A DNA stretch of 64,000 bases from Lethocerus indicus. Taxonomy: Eukaryota > Arthropoda > Insecta > Hemiptera > Belostomatidae. Shown in pieces: positions 14,419 to 27,100 of this stretch. Under the pieces are notes generated by a model, which was not told the origin of the DNA, did no database searches, and worked only from the letters and a program-made list of their open reading frames with translations. The position numbers and the translations under genes are program-made. Each line of letters opens with the position of its first letter. Within the stretch, counting starts at the first letter, position 1. The DNA is taken from positions 4,642,034 through 4,706,033 of the forward strand of contig JACDQD010000006.1 of the NCBI GenBank assembly GCA_019843655.1. The letters are read 5' to 3'.

Positions 14419-17400
14419 AGGTGAGCTGTATTTTTTCCGTCTGTCTTTCTCTGCTAAAAGACATCCTAAGCTCAGTAAAGATATTTAGAGCAAAGCGTGA
14501 GACGTTTATACTGCAGCTACCACTTTATGATAGGTTGTAACATTCTATTGTTTAAGTCCTATAAAATATATTTAATGTGAGAGCATAGGTCACAGTGGCA
14601 GATAGTTAATGCAATATTTATAAGGTTTTGCCTGATAAAGAATGGAAATGGTTCAAATTTTCTGTGGTAATGTAGATAGCAGGGAAACAGTAAGATGTCA
14701 ACTATTTCCTGTGATTATTTATAAACCGTCTTTGCCAACTTAATTGGATGTGATTCAGAAAATAAATTACAAGAAACTAAATGGAAACTTTCTGAAATAA
14801 AAAAAAGAGAAAAAAAATAATTGTTTCATTTCTTGATCTGATTGTCGGTGCAGTGATGTTAAAGACTGTTTATCATAGGGAGTACAATACAAATCAGAGC
14901 ATGCATTTAAATCCTCAGCAATCAGTGTGGACATAACAGAACCAAAATTCATATTTATATTGCCTTATTGTATTGTTTGAATTTATTCACAATAACTAAA
15001 ATTGTACATCGATTACCATCTGGTAAAATGGTGAATCGGACCAATAATTTAAAGTGATGCATGTTTTGAGAAATATAGAATAATGTATACAGGAATTAAT
15101 TGTATTGTATCATTTAATATAATGGATTCTTAAGAAGTTAGAGGTTGTCATGGTAACAGAATCAACTTCACTTAATTTATATCAATTTAAAATTACTTGC
15201 GATTTTAAATTTAAATGTGTAAATTATAGACAGTTAAAAAATAGCAGTGTTCACATTTAATTGTTTAACCTGTACTCTGGCTTCTATATACAGTAAAAAG
15301 ATCTTCCTTAGATTTTCTTCCATCTAGAAGCTAAATGTATTTTATCTATATGTGGCATCTTAATTTGCACTATTTATGTACCAGTACTGTTTGGCAAATT
15401 GCTATTTTCAAAGTGTAGACCACTAGATGTGTAGCATTTAAAAATTAATTTTTGTGTGCCTGGTTCCATTGCTTATTTAGAAAACCTTTTTCTTTATACA
15501 GTGGTGTGTGTACAGCAGTGCTTTTCTGCATTATTCCTTTCTATTTGGTCAGTCAGTAAAGCATTTACTGAGTACAGAAGACAATCATAGGCATGAAGAA
15601 ACCAAAAAAAGAAGCAATGAAATCAGGTGTGCATTTCCCTGTAGTTAGTTGGTGTTGTACCAATGGAAAAATAAACATTATTCTGTATATTGAATTATTT
15701 TGAGAAAGACATTTATGTGATTGCGAACTTATTTGTAATTTCTGTAAATGCATTGTTTAATGGTCTTTTTATTTTTCCATTGGTGAATTGCACAATCACT
15801 GTTCATTTTATTTATTGGTGAGGTAAGGAAGTTTCAAAGTTGTTTTTAAATTCAATGTGTGTCCTAACACTCTGCCTTCCTTCTTCTTGATTGTCTCATA
15901 ATTATTAAGCAGTAAATGATGCTTCATATTTGTAACAATTTAGAAAATTGAAAAAAAGAAGAAAACCGAGAAAAATTTAAAACAATGAAACTAAGCAACG
16001 ATATGCATCTTGTTATATGTGAGTGACTGACAGCATATCAACCATGATACCCCAGTTATAAAATGTCTTATATTAAAACAGAAAGTTAGTTTTATCATAA
16101 TTGGTAAATAAATTCTAAGCTTGATATAAAAATTTATTTTAAGAAATTGTTGATCTGATTGAATATTTATAATAGTTTTTCTTAACTGTTATGATATATC
16201 TGGTATCATGGTCCGTCTCCTCTACCATATCCACAATTGTATATTGGTAACTGAAACAGCGAATTGTTTCAGTCAGTTAGTGATTAGTTTAATATGTATA
16301 TTTATATATATGTATATACATATATTAGAATATGTATGTATATGTATACAAAATGGAAGAAATCACATTACGATTATAGTAATCAAATAGGCCTAATGTA
16401 TAAAGCGTAGGTTATTTTTTGAATGTGTAGTTGTGTGTGACACTATGAAGAATGAATATTATGAATATGTCTGTGTATGTATGTGAGAGGATCTGTGTAT
16501 GTGTCTGTGAGTGTCTCTATATAATTTATGCAATAACTTATTATAGTTTTTATATATGTGATACAGTTTTATGTTGTGTGTAATATATTTTTGTGTATTT
16601 TACCATTTTTAAATGTATATTGTGAAGTTGTTTTGTGGTCTTTGATGGAGTTTGAAAGTACATATATATTTATGTACAAATGTAAATATGTATGTCCGCT
16701 TTGCTTTTAATCCCATTTGCATATTTATATATTATTTGTAATGAGCCGTTTAATATTTCATAAATTCATGTTAAAACATTGCATGTACCTTGTGTTATTT
16801 ACTATTTGCTTATTTATTGTTCAATTTTTCACTTGATTTTTAAAAATCAATTTTTTGGTCTTCATTCTGTGTTAAGACCTGGTACATCTCCAATGAAAAA
16901 ATAAAAATATAAAACTTTACACTTATGGACAGTAGTGTACTACAGAAAAATGGTCAGCACTTAATATTGTGCTTTGTTCCTTATGCTTTGCTAAAGGCCA
17001 CAATTCAACATTATACATTACATGTTTTTTCCTAGTCAGTTTAGGAATTAGGTGAGTAAATTTAATGAATGACTATTATAGTATTACCTAATGCATAGAG
17101 AATTGGAGTTTTCGTAGAGGGGGTGCATCAACAGGTTGTACAGAACAAGTCACATGTAGAAATTCAGTATAGTTACAAATGTGAATAATTTCAGAATAAT
17201 TTTTATAATTCTTTGAAAGAGATATTTTTATTGAAAAAATGAAGCTTGTTCCATGTATTATTTTAACAATATTTCTTTTGCTTAATTTAAATATGATTTG
17301 GTACTGAAACACTCCAACCGAGAGATGTTGTGGTTTCTTATATTTAATTTTGTTGTTATTTGAGAATTTAGTGTGTAAGAAAACTGGTTTTTTTTTATTT

Positions 17401-18420
17401 AATGCAAAGTGGCAGCTCATATGTTTTATTTGTAGGTCTTTCTGTGTAGATTTATTTTATCATATGATTGTTTTGGTTTCAAATATTAGAAATGAAACTC
17501 CATTTTTCATTGTGTGTTGAGAATGGAATGTTAATGATTCAGAATAACTAGGTTAAGGAAATAAAGTTAATTTTTATGTTTTTATTTTTATGCAATGCGA
17601 AGCGTTTAATACTCAGGTTAAATTATTGCCAAGTCACATATTCTCAATGAAATATCTCTCGGTTTAACATAACCAATAAGACTGGTTTACCAGAGTGCTA
17701 AAGTTATTTACCAATATAAATGGATGGCTGCTATTTATATAGAGATTTATACTTTTTTTGAGTTGTGCCATAAAGTTGATTTTTTCAACTGTATATTTAG
17801 GCAGGTTAATTATTTAAAATTTTATATTTGTTATGTCATTTGTAAATCAGCTTTTTGATTTAATTGTAATATTTTTTTTAGTTGATGTTATTGCTTAAGT
17901 TGATATTTTTGTTTCATTTGTATATAATATTTTTCACTGTAAATGAACTCTTTTACACACAAAGTTTTTGTCACAAACAAAGAAGATTTATTAAAACACA
18001 AGGAATGATTACCAGATTAAAATTTTAGTGGATTTTTGAACCAGAGTTAAGGAAAGAAGTATTTTGATTGTGGAAATAAATTCTATAAACTAAAAATATT
18101 AATGATAGTGTTGTATTAATGTCTTTCCTTTTTAAGTGTTCAAAATAACAACTTTATGTTCTTCTAAATCAATTAAATACCAAAAATTGTATTGATGTTT
18201 CCTTCCAGTCAGTGTGTTCAAAATGTCTGTTTTTCTAAATGGTTTACTGGAATAAATAATGAACGAAATTGTCTCATTGGTTGCCCAGTTTTTTATGATT
18301 GGGATGATTGAGAACTAATTTTGTTCAATGCTGTTTGTATAAAAAATTAACATTTGACAGAGTTTCGTCAATATTTTCACCCATGCTATCTTCTGTCTCT
18401 TTGTTTCTTCCAATCTCCAG

Positions 18421-18520
18421 GAATAGTTCTGGATCACCTAGTGAGGGGGAGACTGGATATAGTGTGGGTGATAATATTCCAATCCCCAATGGGGAGCCCT
18501 CTATAACAATTTCAAACTAG
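18421..18520 (+). CDS. C3G: candidate alternative last exon of C3G
   Basis: A strong polypyrimidine tract and acceptor (TTCCAATCTCCAG) precede 99 nt of open frame ending in TAG. It encodes NSSGSPSEGETGYSVGDN then a tail ending SITISN. The last canonical C3G exon contains a possible donor (GTAAAA) at 14239 that overlaps its own stop codon region. Splicing there (exon 14110-14238) to 18421 keeps the frame (CA|G = Gln) and extends the protein by 32 residues to 1114 aa. The alternative is a stop at 14240-14242. It could also be the last exon of an unrecognised gene, but no upstream partner exon is visible between. Confidence 0.4.
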
Positions 18521-19993
18521 TTTCCATTAGTTTAAAATTGTTCATAGAAGAAAATACGATAACTCACTTTTGTTTCATTGTTAATACAATTAATTGGAAA
18601 TATCATTACTGTTGAATGTGTACCTTGAAATTTGTGTAATATTTTTGTACATTTCATCAGCCAGAATGTGGTGTCTCATCTGATCTTATTTCAATGGGAT
18701 AATTGAAATATAGTTATATTTTTGTTTGACTCAGTTATACAGTACAAAATTACAAATGGAATTAAAAGTGAAATACTATAATATTTTTTGACATCGATTA
18801 CAAGTGCTTAGAGGTTGGGAGTAAGACAAAGTGGACTGTTGACTGTATAACAAAAAAATTGCACAGCTTCTCTTGATATATTGCTCCAGCACTTGATATA
18901 TTTCGATCGCACTTTCAGTATATTAATGGGGGCTAAAATATGTAATTTCCAGCTGAGCAAAAATTTGTTGCTATTACAATTTTAAAAATTTATATAGGCA
19001 GTTTCCTTGCCAGAAAAATTCGCTTAACTGTTGTACATTAAGTAACTAATTTATATAGATAAGAAATCACTTAGATAGCTTTGTCATTGCCCACTACATT
19101 TATTGTCTTCTCTGTCTTCACCCTGGAAAATAATCTAACTTAAAAAAGTCTTGTTGAAAATTAAAAAAGCCCTTTGTCTATTAATCAGTGAATCCCAATC
19201 TGTAAGTACCCTCTTCTTTATCCCATTATATGTATTTAGGATTAATATTTGATGGAAGAATAAAATTATTAGATAACAGTGCTAGACTCTATACAAATAA
19301 AGTCTAGTACTGAATGTATATGTGTAATTTAATACAGCAGAACGAAAAATATTAATGATCCAAACGAAAAGGAAAAAATTACAAAAAAACCGATACCGTA
19401 TTTTTATATTAATATTTTTTTATTTTCTATTGTGCATTCCAAGCGTGTTAAATGATTTTACAAAACCCCTGCCCTGATTCAAGTATGTTTTAAATTTTGG
19501 TGATGCAAACATTTTTGGTTGTTGTGAGAGCACCTATATAAAAGTGGGGGGATCACCCCACTGAATGAGGACCACATAGAATTTGGCAATAATGTTTTAT
19601 AATAAACTTGGGTTTTAAATGAAGCTTATAATATGTAATATTTATCGCTGAATTTTTTTTATCCTGTTTTAAAAATTTTTCTATGTAGAATTGTTGCATG
19701 TGTCAAAATTATATTTGTTCTTGTTAAATAAGGTAAGAAAATGTGTTCCATCATTACCCAATGTAATACCTAACTTGATGTATGGTTACAAAAAAAATTG
19801 TGCACTGGCTCCTCTTAATGATATTGTAATAATTTCAGAGCATATCAATGTTTTTCTGTATAAATATGTACCGATATACTATATTTTTTTATTTATTTCA
19901 CTATTTTCAAATATGTGAGGAAAATTAATTTATTATTAATGTATATAGATAATGAAATCAGATAAAAAACCTGCTTGCAGTCTTAACAACGAG

Positions 19994-19999
19994 AATAAA
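19994..19999 (+). terminator. candidate poly(A) signal AATAAA for the long C3G transcript
   Basis: Canonical AATAAA 1.5 kb after the alternative last exon; the next gene (small heat-shock protein) is convergent and ends at 20934. Assignment by position only. Confidence 0.3.
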
Positions 20000-20933
20000 G
20001 ATTATGAAAACAAATGTTGTTTTATTTCTGAGATCCGGATTTTAATTGTTTATGATTTATATTAATGTGGAATTACCTTTATTTTATGTCCTTTTAATCT
20101 GGTTTGCTGTAATGAATCAGAATACACCATTGGTTTTAAAAGCAGAATGTGTTCTTATAATATTTTACAAAATATATTTCATAACCTTTTTTTGTTTTAC
20201 TAATTTGAGCTCATTATGTGACTTGCATTTTTATTATATTTTTTTAAGTCTTAATCTTATTGATTCTTAAACATGCAGTGTTCCTTTCATAATTCATAAG
20301 ACCACCAGATGGTTTCACTCCATTACTTGAACATGAGATATTGATTCCTAGTATTTGGTACATTGCTACTAATCTCTCTGCAGTTTATTTCACACATTTT
20401 TATCAAGCTGTCAATTGCTGATATTTGAATGATTTGACATAATGAAATGTAAAATAAGAATTTTCATGAGTATCATTTCAGTATTTTATTAAACAAAGAT
20501 CTTCTGGCTAGAAAGACTGTGCATAAAGGACCTTTGAATAGATTAAAGCTTAAATGAAGTATACAGAAATGACTGCATAACAGCCCTTCGAATTCATTGT
20601 GCTATATAAAATTAAGCTAAAGAAAGGTATACATAAATATTTACTGATGCGGGTACAAATAAGAACATACATATACTGGTGGTAAAGGAGTAAGGTCCAT
20701 ATTTTCGTACTACTCTTGGTATGTTGGCCTCGTGCTCTCTGTTTCCTTCATAGCAGGCTGATTGGTACATGTAATACGGATTTCACGGGTATTCGAATCT
20801 GACGAAGCCTATAAATGAAAAATAGATACAATCACGAATAAGAAAATTATAATATTATATAATAATAATTGTTTGATGGGCTACAGCGCAGTCATATACC
20901 CTGCACCTATCTAAATATACTAGACCCACAAGG

Positions 20934-21772
20934 CTAGGCATAAATTTGTTTAAGCCTGTTTACTTTTTTGGGAGCCTCCACAATTAGGACGCCATCTGAA
21001 GAGAGTTTAGAAGTGAGGGCTCCAACATCGATATCGTCCGGAAGTTTGTACCTCCTGGTGAATTGGCGCGATACAAATCCTTGTTGGTCGATTCTCTCCT
21101 CGTGTTTCGCCTCCACCACAAGATAATCGTCGACCTGATTCACTTTTATTTCCTCCGGCTTGAATTGATGTACGTCCAGAATGGCCTGTAACAATCGATA
21201 CATTTTTATTACATTTTCTTATTAAGCGCAAGTAGGCTCGCTGAGACATGTGACGCGTTGGGTGTTAGTGTCCCCCAACACGTGTAAGAAAATCCCCTCT
21301 AGCTGATGTTTCAACTTTCCCCAATTATTGTAGTAATTATACCCGGATTTTCGCTACATTCCTACATTTTTCGGAACCAAATTTCTGTTCATCTAATAAA
21401 TAAATAAATTATGAGCCAGCCTTATTTCGGTTCTTGGCCGGGTATCGCGGAAAAGTATCCCCGACGAAGATTCGCTGGAGCAAACAAACGGTAAGAATGA
21501 TCCCACGACGAGGGGAAAATGAACTACTCCAACTGCACCTTAAATCCTTCACTGTCATATTTGACAGTGGACGCCCCAATACTTTCGGTTCGTGTCGTGC
21601 ACCCATTTCCCGTACATCCAGAGAATAGAATATCGGGAACCACGGCGGCCAAAGTTCTCCAGGGGGCGTCATCGCTGAACAGACCGGCCGCGATATTTTG
21701 GCCGTTCGGCCTTCCGTTGCCTTCCCTTCTGTATCTTTCCAATTCGGCTATAATTAATGGTAGAAGAGACAT
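20934..21772 (-). CDS. small heat-shock protein (alpha-crystallin domain), two exons
   Basis: Exon 1 is 21772-21539 and exon 2 is 21185-20934, joined in phase 0 to a 161-aa protein. Residues from about 76 form an alpha-crystallin domain: LDVHQFKPEEIKV, YLVVEAKHEER, FVSRQFTRRYKLP, and the signature LSSDGVLIVEAPKK. Insect l(2)efl/crystallin-type sHSPs are ATP-independent chaperones that hold unfolding proteins. The N-terminal 75 residues start MSLLP but are otherwise unlike the usual SRLFDQ-type region, and the protein stops about nine residues after the domain with no clear IxI/V tail motif, so oligomer contacts may differ. The exon 1 donor (GTGCAG) was chosen because it restores the FKAILDV core. 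A pyrimidine-AG acceptor lies immediately before the ATG, suggesting a separate 5' UTR exon upstream. Confidence 0.92.
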
Positions 21773-22008
21773 CTGAAATGCAAGCCAATCAATTAATTCT
21801 AAAATAATGTTAAAAATTCACTGAACTACAGTGAAAAAAAATCATAGGCCCCCGGCCGGCCATAGTGGTGGGCGCCATAGCCCAGCGAGCCTAGTTGCGC
21901 TCAATACTACTACTGGCTGTTCTTCTTTTATTGTGGTTCCTTTGCGCCCGTCACATTTTTTCCCTTTACAATTATGTCTAGTTAACCTTTTCCGAGATAG
22001 AAAAGCTG

Positions 22009-22620
22009 GGTTAAAATTTACTGTAGTGGCCACGGAGGTTATCGGGTGTATTCGATAAATCGATTTATACGGGTGAATCGATGTCGTCAACTTGGTCAGC
22101 CATCTTTGTTTTCACATCGCGCACCTTCACTCTTTCCGGTTTCTCACGCTTTAAACAACACAAAGAAATTTAATTTAACACTTCCATAGTAACTAAAAGA
22201 AAAATAACCCGCCTAAGAACAAAGGAATGGTCAAAATAAAAAGCACAACCCGTCGGACGCCTTACTAAAGGTGCACTATGTGAAAACAAAATAACCCGCC
22301 TAATTTGGTCAAAATAAAAAGCACAACCCGTCGGACGCCTTAATAAAGGTGCGCGATGTGAAAACAAAATAACCCGCCTAATTTGGTCAAAATAAAAAGC
22401 ACAACCCGTCGGACGCCTTAATAAAGGTGCGCGATGTGAAAACAAAATAACCCGCCTAATTTGGTCAAAATAGAAAGCACAACCCGTCGGACGCCTTAAT
22501 AAAGGTACGCGATGTGAAAACAAATATGGCTGACCAAGTTGACGACATCGATTAACCCGTATAAATCGATATATCGAATACACCCGATAACCTCCGTAGC
22601 CACTACAGTAAATTTTAACC
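22009..22620. mobile_element. Mutator-like non-autonomous DNA transposon (MITE) with 9-bp TSD
   Basis: The element begins GGTTAAAATTTACTGTAG and ends with its inverted complement. The terminal inverted repeats run for roughly 115 bp with only a few mismatches. It is flanked by perfect 9-bp direct repeats GAAAAGCTG (22000-22008 and 22621-22629). Long TIRs with a 9-bp duplication are the hallmark of Mutator-like elements. The interior contains four tandem units and no transposase, so it must be mobilised in trans if it is mobile. Confidence 0.85.
22201..22521. repeat. four tandem 78-bp units inside the Mutator-like element
   Basis: Units start at 22201, 22288, 22366 and 22444; the last three are 78 bp apart and nearly identical, the first is longer by an insertion of about 9 bp. 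Each unit ends in a piece of the element's own inner TIR (GCGATGTGAAAAC), which suggests they grew by duplication of subterminal sequence. Because 78 is divisible by three, the minus strand stays open across them and mimics a repetitive protein. Confidence 0.9.
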
Positions 22621-22629
22621 GAAAAGCTG

Positions 22630-23451
22630 TAATAACAGCTCCTACACTGCATTTCAACCGTGTTAGTTTATGCTAGAAACCAAATTATAAATACTAAACT
22701 AAATAATTTAATATCAATCAAGCAAACTCACAGTATCTTACGAGCAGAGTGTATCTTATGAAGCACTTACCGATTGGATATGTAATGTTATAAGGTTAAA
22801 TCCTATTTTAGCTCGTAGTTCCTGAACGAAATTTATTAATTTGAAATAATATAAAACCACAGCTGATTGGACAGCTGAGCGTAGTCATTTACCTCCAGTA
22901 TATATTTGTGGTTTAATTTTTTCGCAATGCTTAAAGAAATTCCCAACAACTTGATACTTGATACAAGATCAAAACCAGATGTTAGACCAGGTTATATTAG
23001 AATGATACTGTGTTTCTTCATAAATATAAGGCACTTTACAAATATTATTTAGAACAGCTGTTTTCACTCACATCGGTGTTATTTTGTCCGTGAAGTAAAT
23101 CTTCCTAAATTCAACGTTGAATTGTAATTTTTGTTCTGTCGAAATTTCTGCAGTGAAATCCCCTCAATCCTTCGACAGCGGTTTCCCAACTGTGGATTTT
23201 TTCAAGTACCTATTTCTACTGTTACAATAAACTTCCCAGTTGTATTTCTAACACGGTAAAATCCGAGGTTCGGATGTAGATGAGGTTAATTTGTTTTCGG
23301 CATAATTTACGGCTAAATGAGGTGTAAACACCTTGAATTCCTTGAAATCCTTGAAATTCACTTTTCATTATATAAAAGCCGTATGATTTATATTCACAAC
23401 TGTTGGTTTCAGCAGGCGAATGCCTTAAAATAATTTGAAGAGTTCCAGATA
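22630..23451. other. intergenic, upstream of the HSF2BP-like gene
   Basis: AT-rich sequence between the transposon and the proposed start of the HSF2BP-like gene. I see no gene and no clear promoter motif. Confidence 0.4.
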
Positions 23452-24104
23452 ATGGAGGGATGCTCTTGTACTGTTGGTAATTGTGTGGCCAATTTATTCA
23501 AAGAGTATTTCGTATACGTTGAAATTAAATTTCATTAAAAGTTTTCTAATTTTAATTAATTATAACACTTTATTACAGTGGGCCAAGGTGAAGTTCCCTA
23601 CAAGGAGGACTATTGTCGGAGTTGTGAAGCATGTAAAGTATTTCCTTATAAACATTTTCTTTTCTTCCCCCTTCATTTAGTGTACGAACAACATATATGA
23701 AAGTTATAAGTACTCGTTTAGACTTGTACGATTTGAAACATGCCAGGGAGCATTAAGGATGGTATATTTGATTGGAAACATTTTCTTTATCGGACTTTTT
23801 TATTGATGGTTGTTTATTGTGCGGATTATTCCGTCAGTTGACTATGGATTGTAAAATAATAAATTTAGCAATAGAATTTTTGTTGAAAATGAAGGCATGG
23901 GTAATTTTTGCAGGGCGATGGATACCGGAAAGTTCGAACTCCGAGCAAATACCACCGCCTGTCCAGTACTGCTTCTGTTCAGCGCGTAAGTCACACCCGG
24001 GGAAACGAATATTCATAAAATATAATTAGAGAGAAGGTACTCGTTACCGCATGGACTTTACAGAAGCTTTAAACCACATGGATATATTTTCTTACAATTT
24101 GATC

Positions 24105-24145
<41 letters not shown>

Positions 24146-27100
24146 CTTTTGCTATAAATTCTCTGTTATATATATATGTGTGTGTAGGAGGAATAAATGT
24201 GAAGACTAAGGGCAAAGATGGTCCTGCCGATAAATGCAGGTATAGATCCTGTAAGTAATGAAACAAAATATTACTCATTAAATTATTAAAATTTTAAAGT
24301 ACCAACCTAAAGAGAAAAAGAGAGTACAATCGAGTCTCTTCCCAACCTAAAAATGTGAAATCATGTTGTTTTTTGTTCTTTACAGTCCTTTCGGAAGAGT
24401 GGAGCCTCGACGCTTACCGCCGTAAGAAGGAGGCAAAAAAGAAGAAGGACAAAAAGGCACAAACGGATGAGACTCAGAATGAGGGGAATTTGAATGAGGA
24501 CACTAGGGACCGGATGAAGGTAAAGAAGAAAGAAAGACGGAAGAGAGAAATGAAGAGGGAAAAAACAGACGAAGGGAGGGAAGATTTAGAAATAGTTAAG
24601 GACAAGAAGAAAGGGAGAAAGAGTAAGAAAAAGAAAAAGACAGATGAAAAGTCCGAGAACGACTGCTACTACTGCGGATCGTGTAAGTTCACAGAATCAA
24701 ATTTTTTTATTATAGAATTTAATATCGAATTTAATATAAAATTTAATCAAAGCCCCATAATAAAAGATCTGTCAACGATTTTTTAGTTCCATTGAAATCA
24801 AAATAATATACCGTATACCAATTTTTAAATTGTTGGATTCGCACGCATTACGCGCAAAATCGTTAAAAACAAAACTATCTACATTTCCAACAACCAACCA
24901 TCAAGTGGAACTGTGTTTGCGTCCTTTATAAGTAGCGGTTAATCTTTAAGTTAGCGAAATTTATTCAAAGCGCCGTCTCACAATTAACAGGGGCCTTCAA
25001 GTCTGAAAGTGAAGGGGTTAAAGGTGCTTCGAAGGAGGTGCTTCAAGTTGAGGCGGGCCCAGCCATGAAGTATTGCTTGTCGTGCAAAGCTTGTAAGTTT
25101 ATATATGTATATAATGCTTCATGTTTTCTCCTCGTACTATGTAGTATAGTTTTTAGTGCAATTTTTGAAACTGAAGACGTGAAATATATATATATATATA
25201 TATATATTTCAGGGAGAATGACCGACGAGAGTACGAAAAAAAGACCTGAGAGTGGCTCTGAACCGACAAGTGCTGAAACCGGCGCCATTGAAGCAAAGAC
25301 GCCTGGTAATTTAAATCTAAATATTGATTATTTTTTCAATCAATTTTTTCAAATCTCTTCACTAAATTGAACTGCCTTTCTGAAGATAGACATTGAACCG
25401 CTGGCAATCCCTTGCAGCCGGTTTAAAATCCAAATCTACTTTTTAGTCCTAGTTTTACAATGATAAAAGCCTTCACTAAATGGAATAATTATTTTATAGG
25501 GATAATTGATGATGTACAGGCGGCGTCTTTGCCTATTTCAATAGGAACAACTTCGCCCGGTAGGTAATCCATATATCAGACATTTTATTTTAATCTAAAT
25601 GAAACGCATCAGATGTTCAGCGGCTGCGTCACGTGCAATTAACTTAATTCATATTATTTTATTCATCTCCCGTTTGTTTGGACAAAAGTGAAAGTTTTAC
25701 CCTTATACTACACGGCAAGTTGTGTTTCACGAGTTTCCATTTCCTTGAAACGGATGAGGGCGCGTTCAAATATAAAATTTAAATTTGTTTCCACTCTGTT
25801 TTCTTTCAGGAGCCACGAGTACAGGCCCGCCGCAAGAAATGTCAGACACAAATGGAAAAGCTATGTGTTACTGTTCAACCTGTAAGTATTAGTCTATCTA
25901 ACAAGTCTGTAAGTATCAGTTTGGGTATTTTCTTCTTTGCTTGTAAGCCGTCAATTGGAAAGGTATTGTAAAATCTAAGGTAAGTGTTAGAAGGAATAGA
26001 AAAGTCTTCGTTGAGAAATGGAAGTTGGAAAGTTTCTAGAACAAACGAGAGAACACTTTATTAATAAATGTTTACAAATCTTTACTGCCCTCAATAGAAG
26101 ATAAAAAGCTGTAAATTACATATATTTAGATAATTTTTTTGTATTTCCCACCACTTGTTGCGTTTTTTACCATATAAGTAGTTGTAAATCAGAGAACTCT
26201 TCTTGTAGTTATGTTTCTTCTATAGACGAGTACCCGGAACAGTTGGTGAAACTGCGGGAGAGATATAGATGGCTGCAGGAGAGTTGGGACGCCAAACAAT
26301 TGGAATTGGCGAGGACCCAGGGTGAGATGTACAGTCTGAGGAACCAGCTGCAGAGGCAGTCCCTCTACTGCGCAAGTCTGGGATCAGTGCTGGCAGCTCT
26401 AGTATGGAGGCTATCCAGGCATCAGCCAGCCGTACAGCTCATTCTCACCAATGTTAATACACATTTATTTATCACAAATACTCCCGGGACGGTGATTTAA
26501 TTGAACGCCAATAACAGTAGCTCAAGTGCAACGAAGCCTTATCGAGCTTCGATGTCGCCTAATAATTATTATTGGAATCTCGCCGAAAAATCATTGCCGG
26601 GAATAAATCCTTTGTAATTTTCGCGATGAATACAATACCCTCTTGAAAATGAAAATATTTTCAAATGCCTTCCTGTCTAGACTAAGGGGATGGGCGAGTT
26701 CTTGAGCCTGGTAGGCGGGACGGTGAGCTCCTACGTGGAGACCTACGGCAAGGGCAGGCAGGCAGAGAGCTGGGAGGAGTTCCACTTCGTGATGAGCATG
26801 ACCGGCATCCTAGCCAACCTGGCCGCCGTACCCGAAGGCCGAACCTTTCTCACCGCCACCCAGGCCGGAAAGGACCTCTTGCACTTCCTCATCGGTCTAC
26901 TACCGTCGATAAGAACGGATACCGGATACTCTGGAGCCATACTCAGGTTTCCCCAACTCCTAATTTTAGCGATCTTAATTCCGAAGGTTGTCCCTCCGCG
27001 GGGATCCTTACCGTTCGCGGATAAATAACCAACGGCAAGATTGTTCCAGCGAATAATTCCAGCGAGGAATAAACTAGTTCAAATTGAAATTTTTATATTG

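Larger units (their letters stand above)
14243..20933 (+). other. C3G 3' UTR / last intron and intergenic sequence
   Basis: Very AT-rich noncoding sequence. Apart from the candidate exon at 18421 I see only short meaningless frames, an ATC microsatellite at 14371-14418, and several possible poly(A) signals (an AATAAA at 19994-19999 would suit a transcript ending after the alternative exon). Confidence 0.5.

Noticed and set aside
22170..22652. 160-aa repetitive open frame on the minus strand
   Set aside because: It is the 78-bp tandem repeat of the Mutator-like element read in frame; it starts and ends in TIR and flank sequence and has no coding signature.
24355..24385. ATG at 24364 as start of the Lys-rich exon
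   Set aside because: The ATG precedes the acceptor TTTACAG at 24385; upstream exons join in phase, so the exon is internal.
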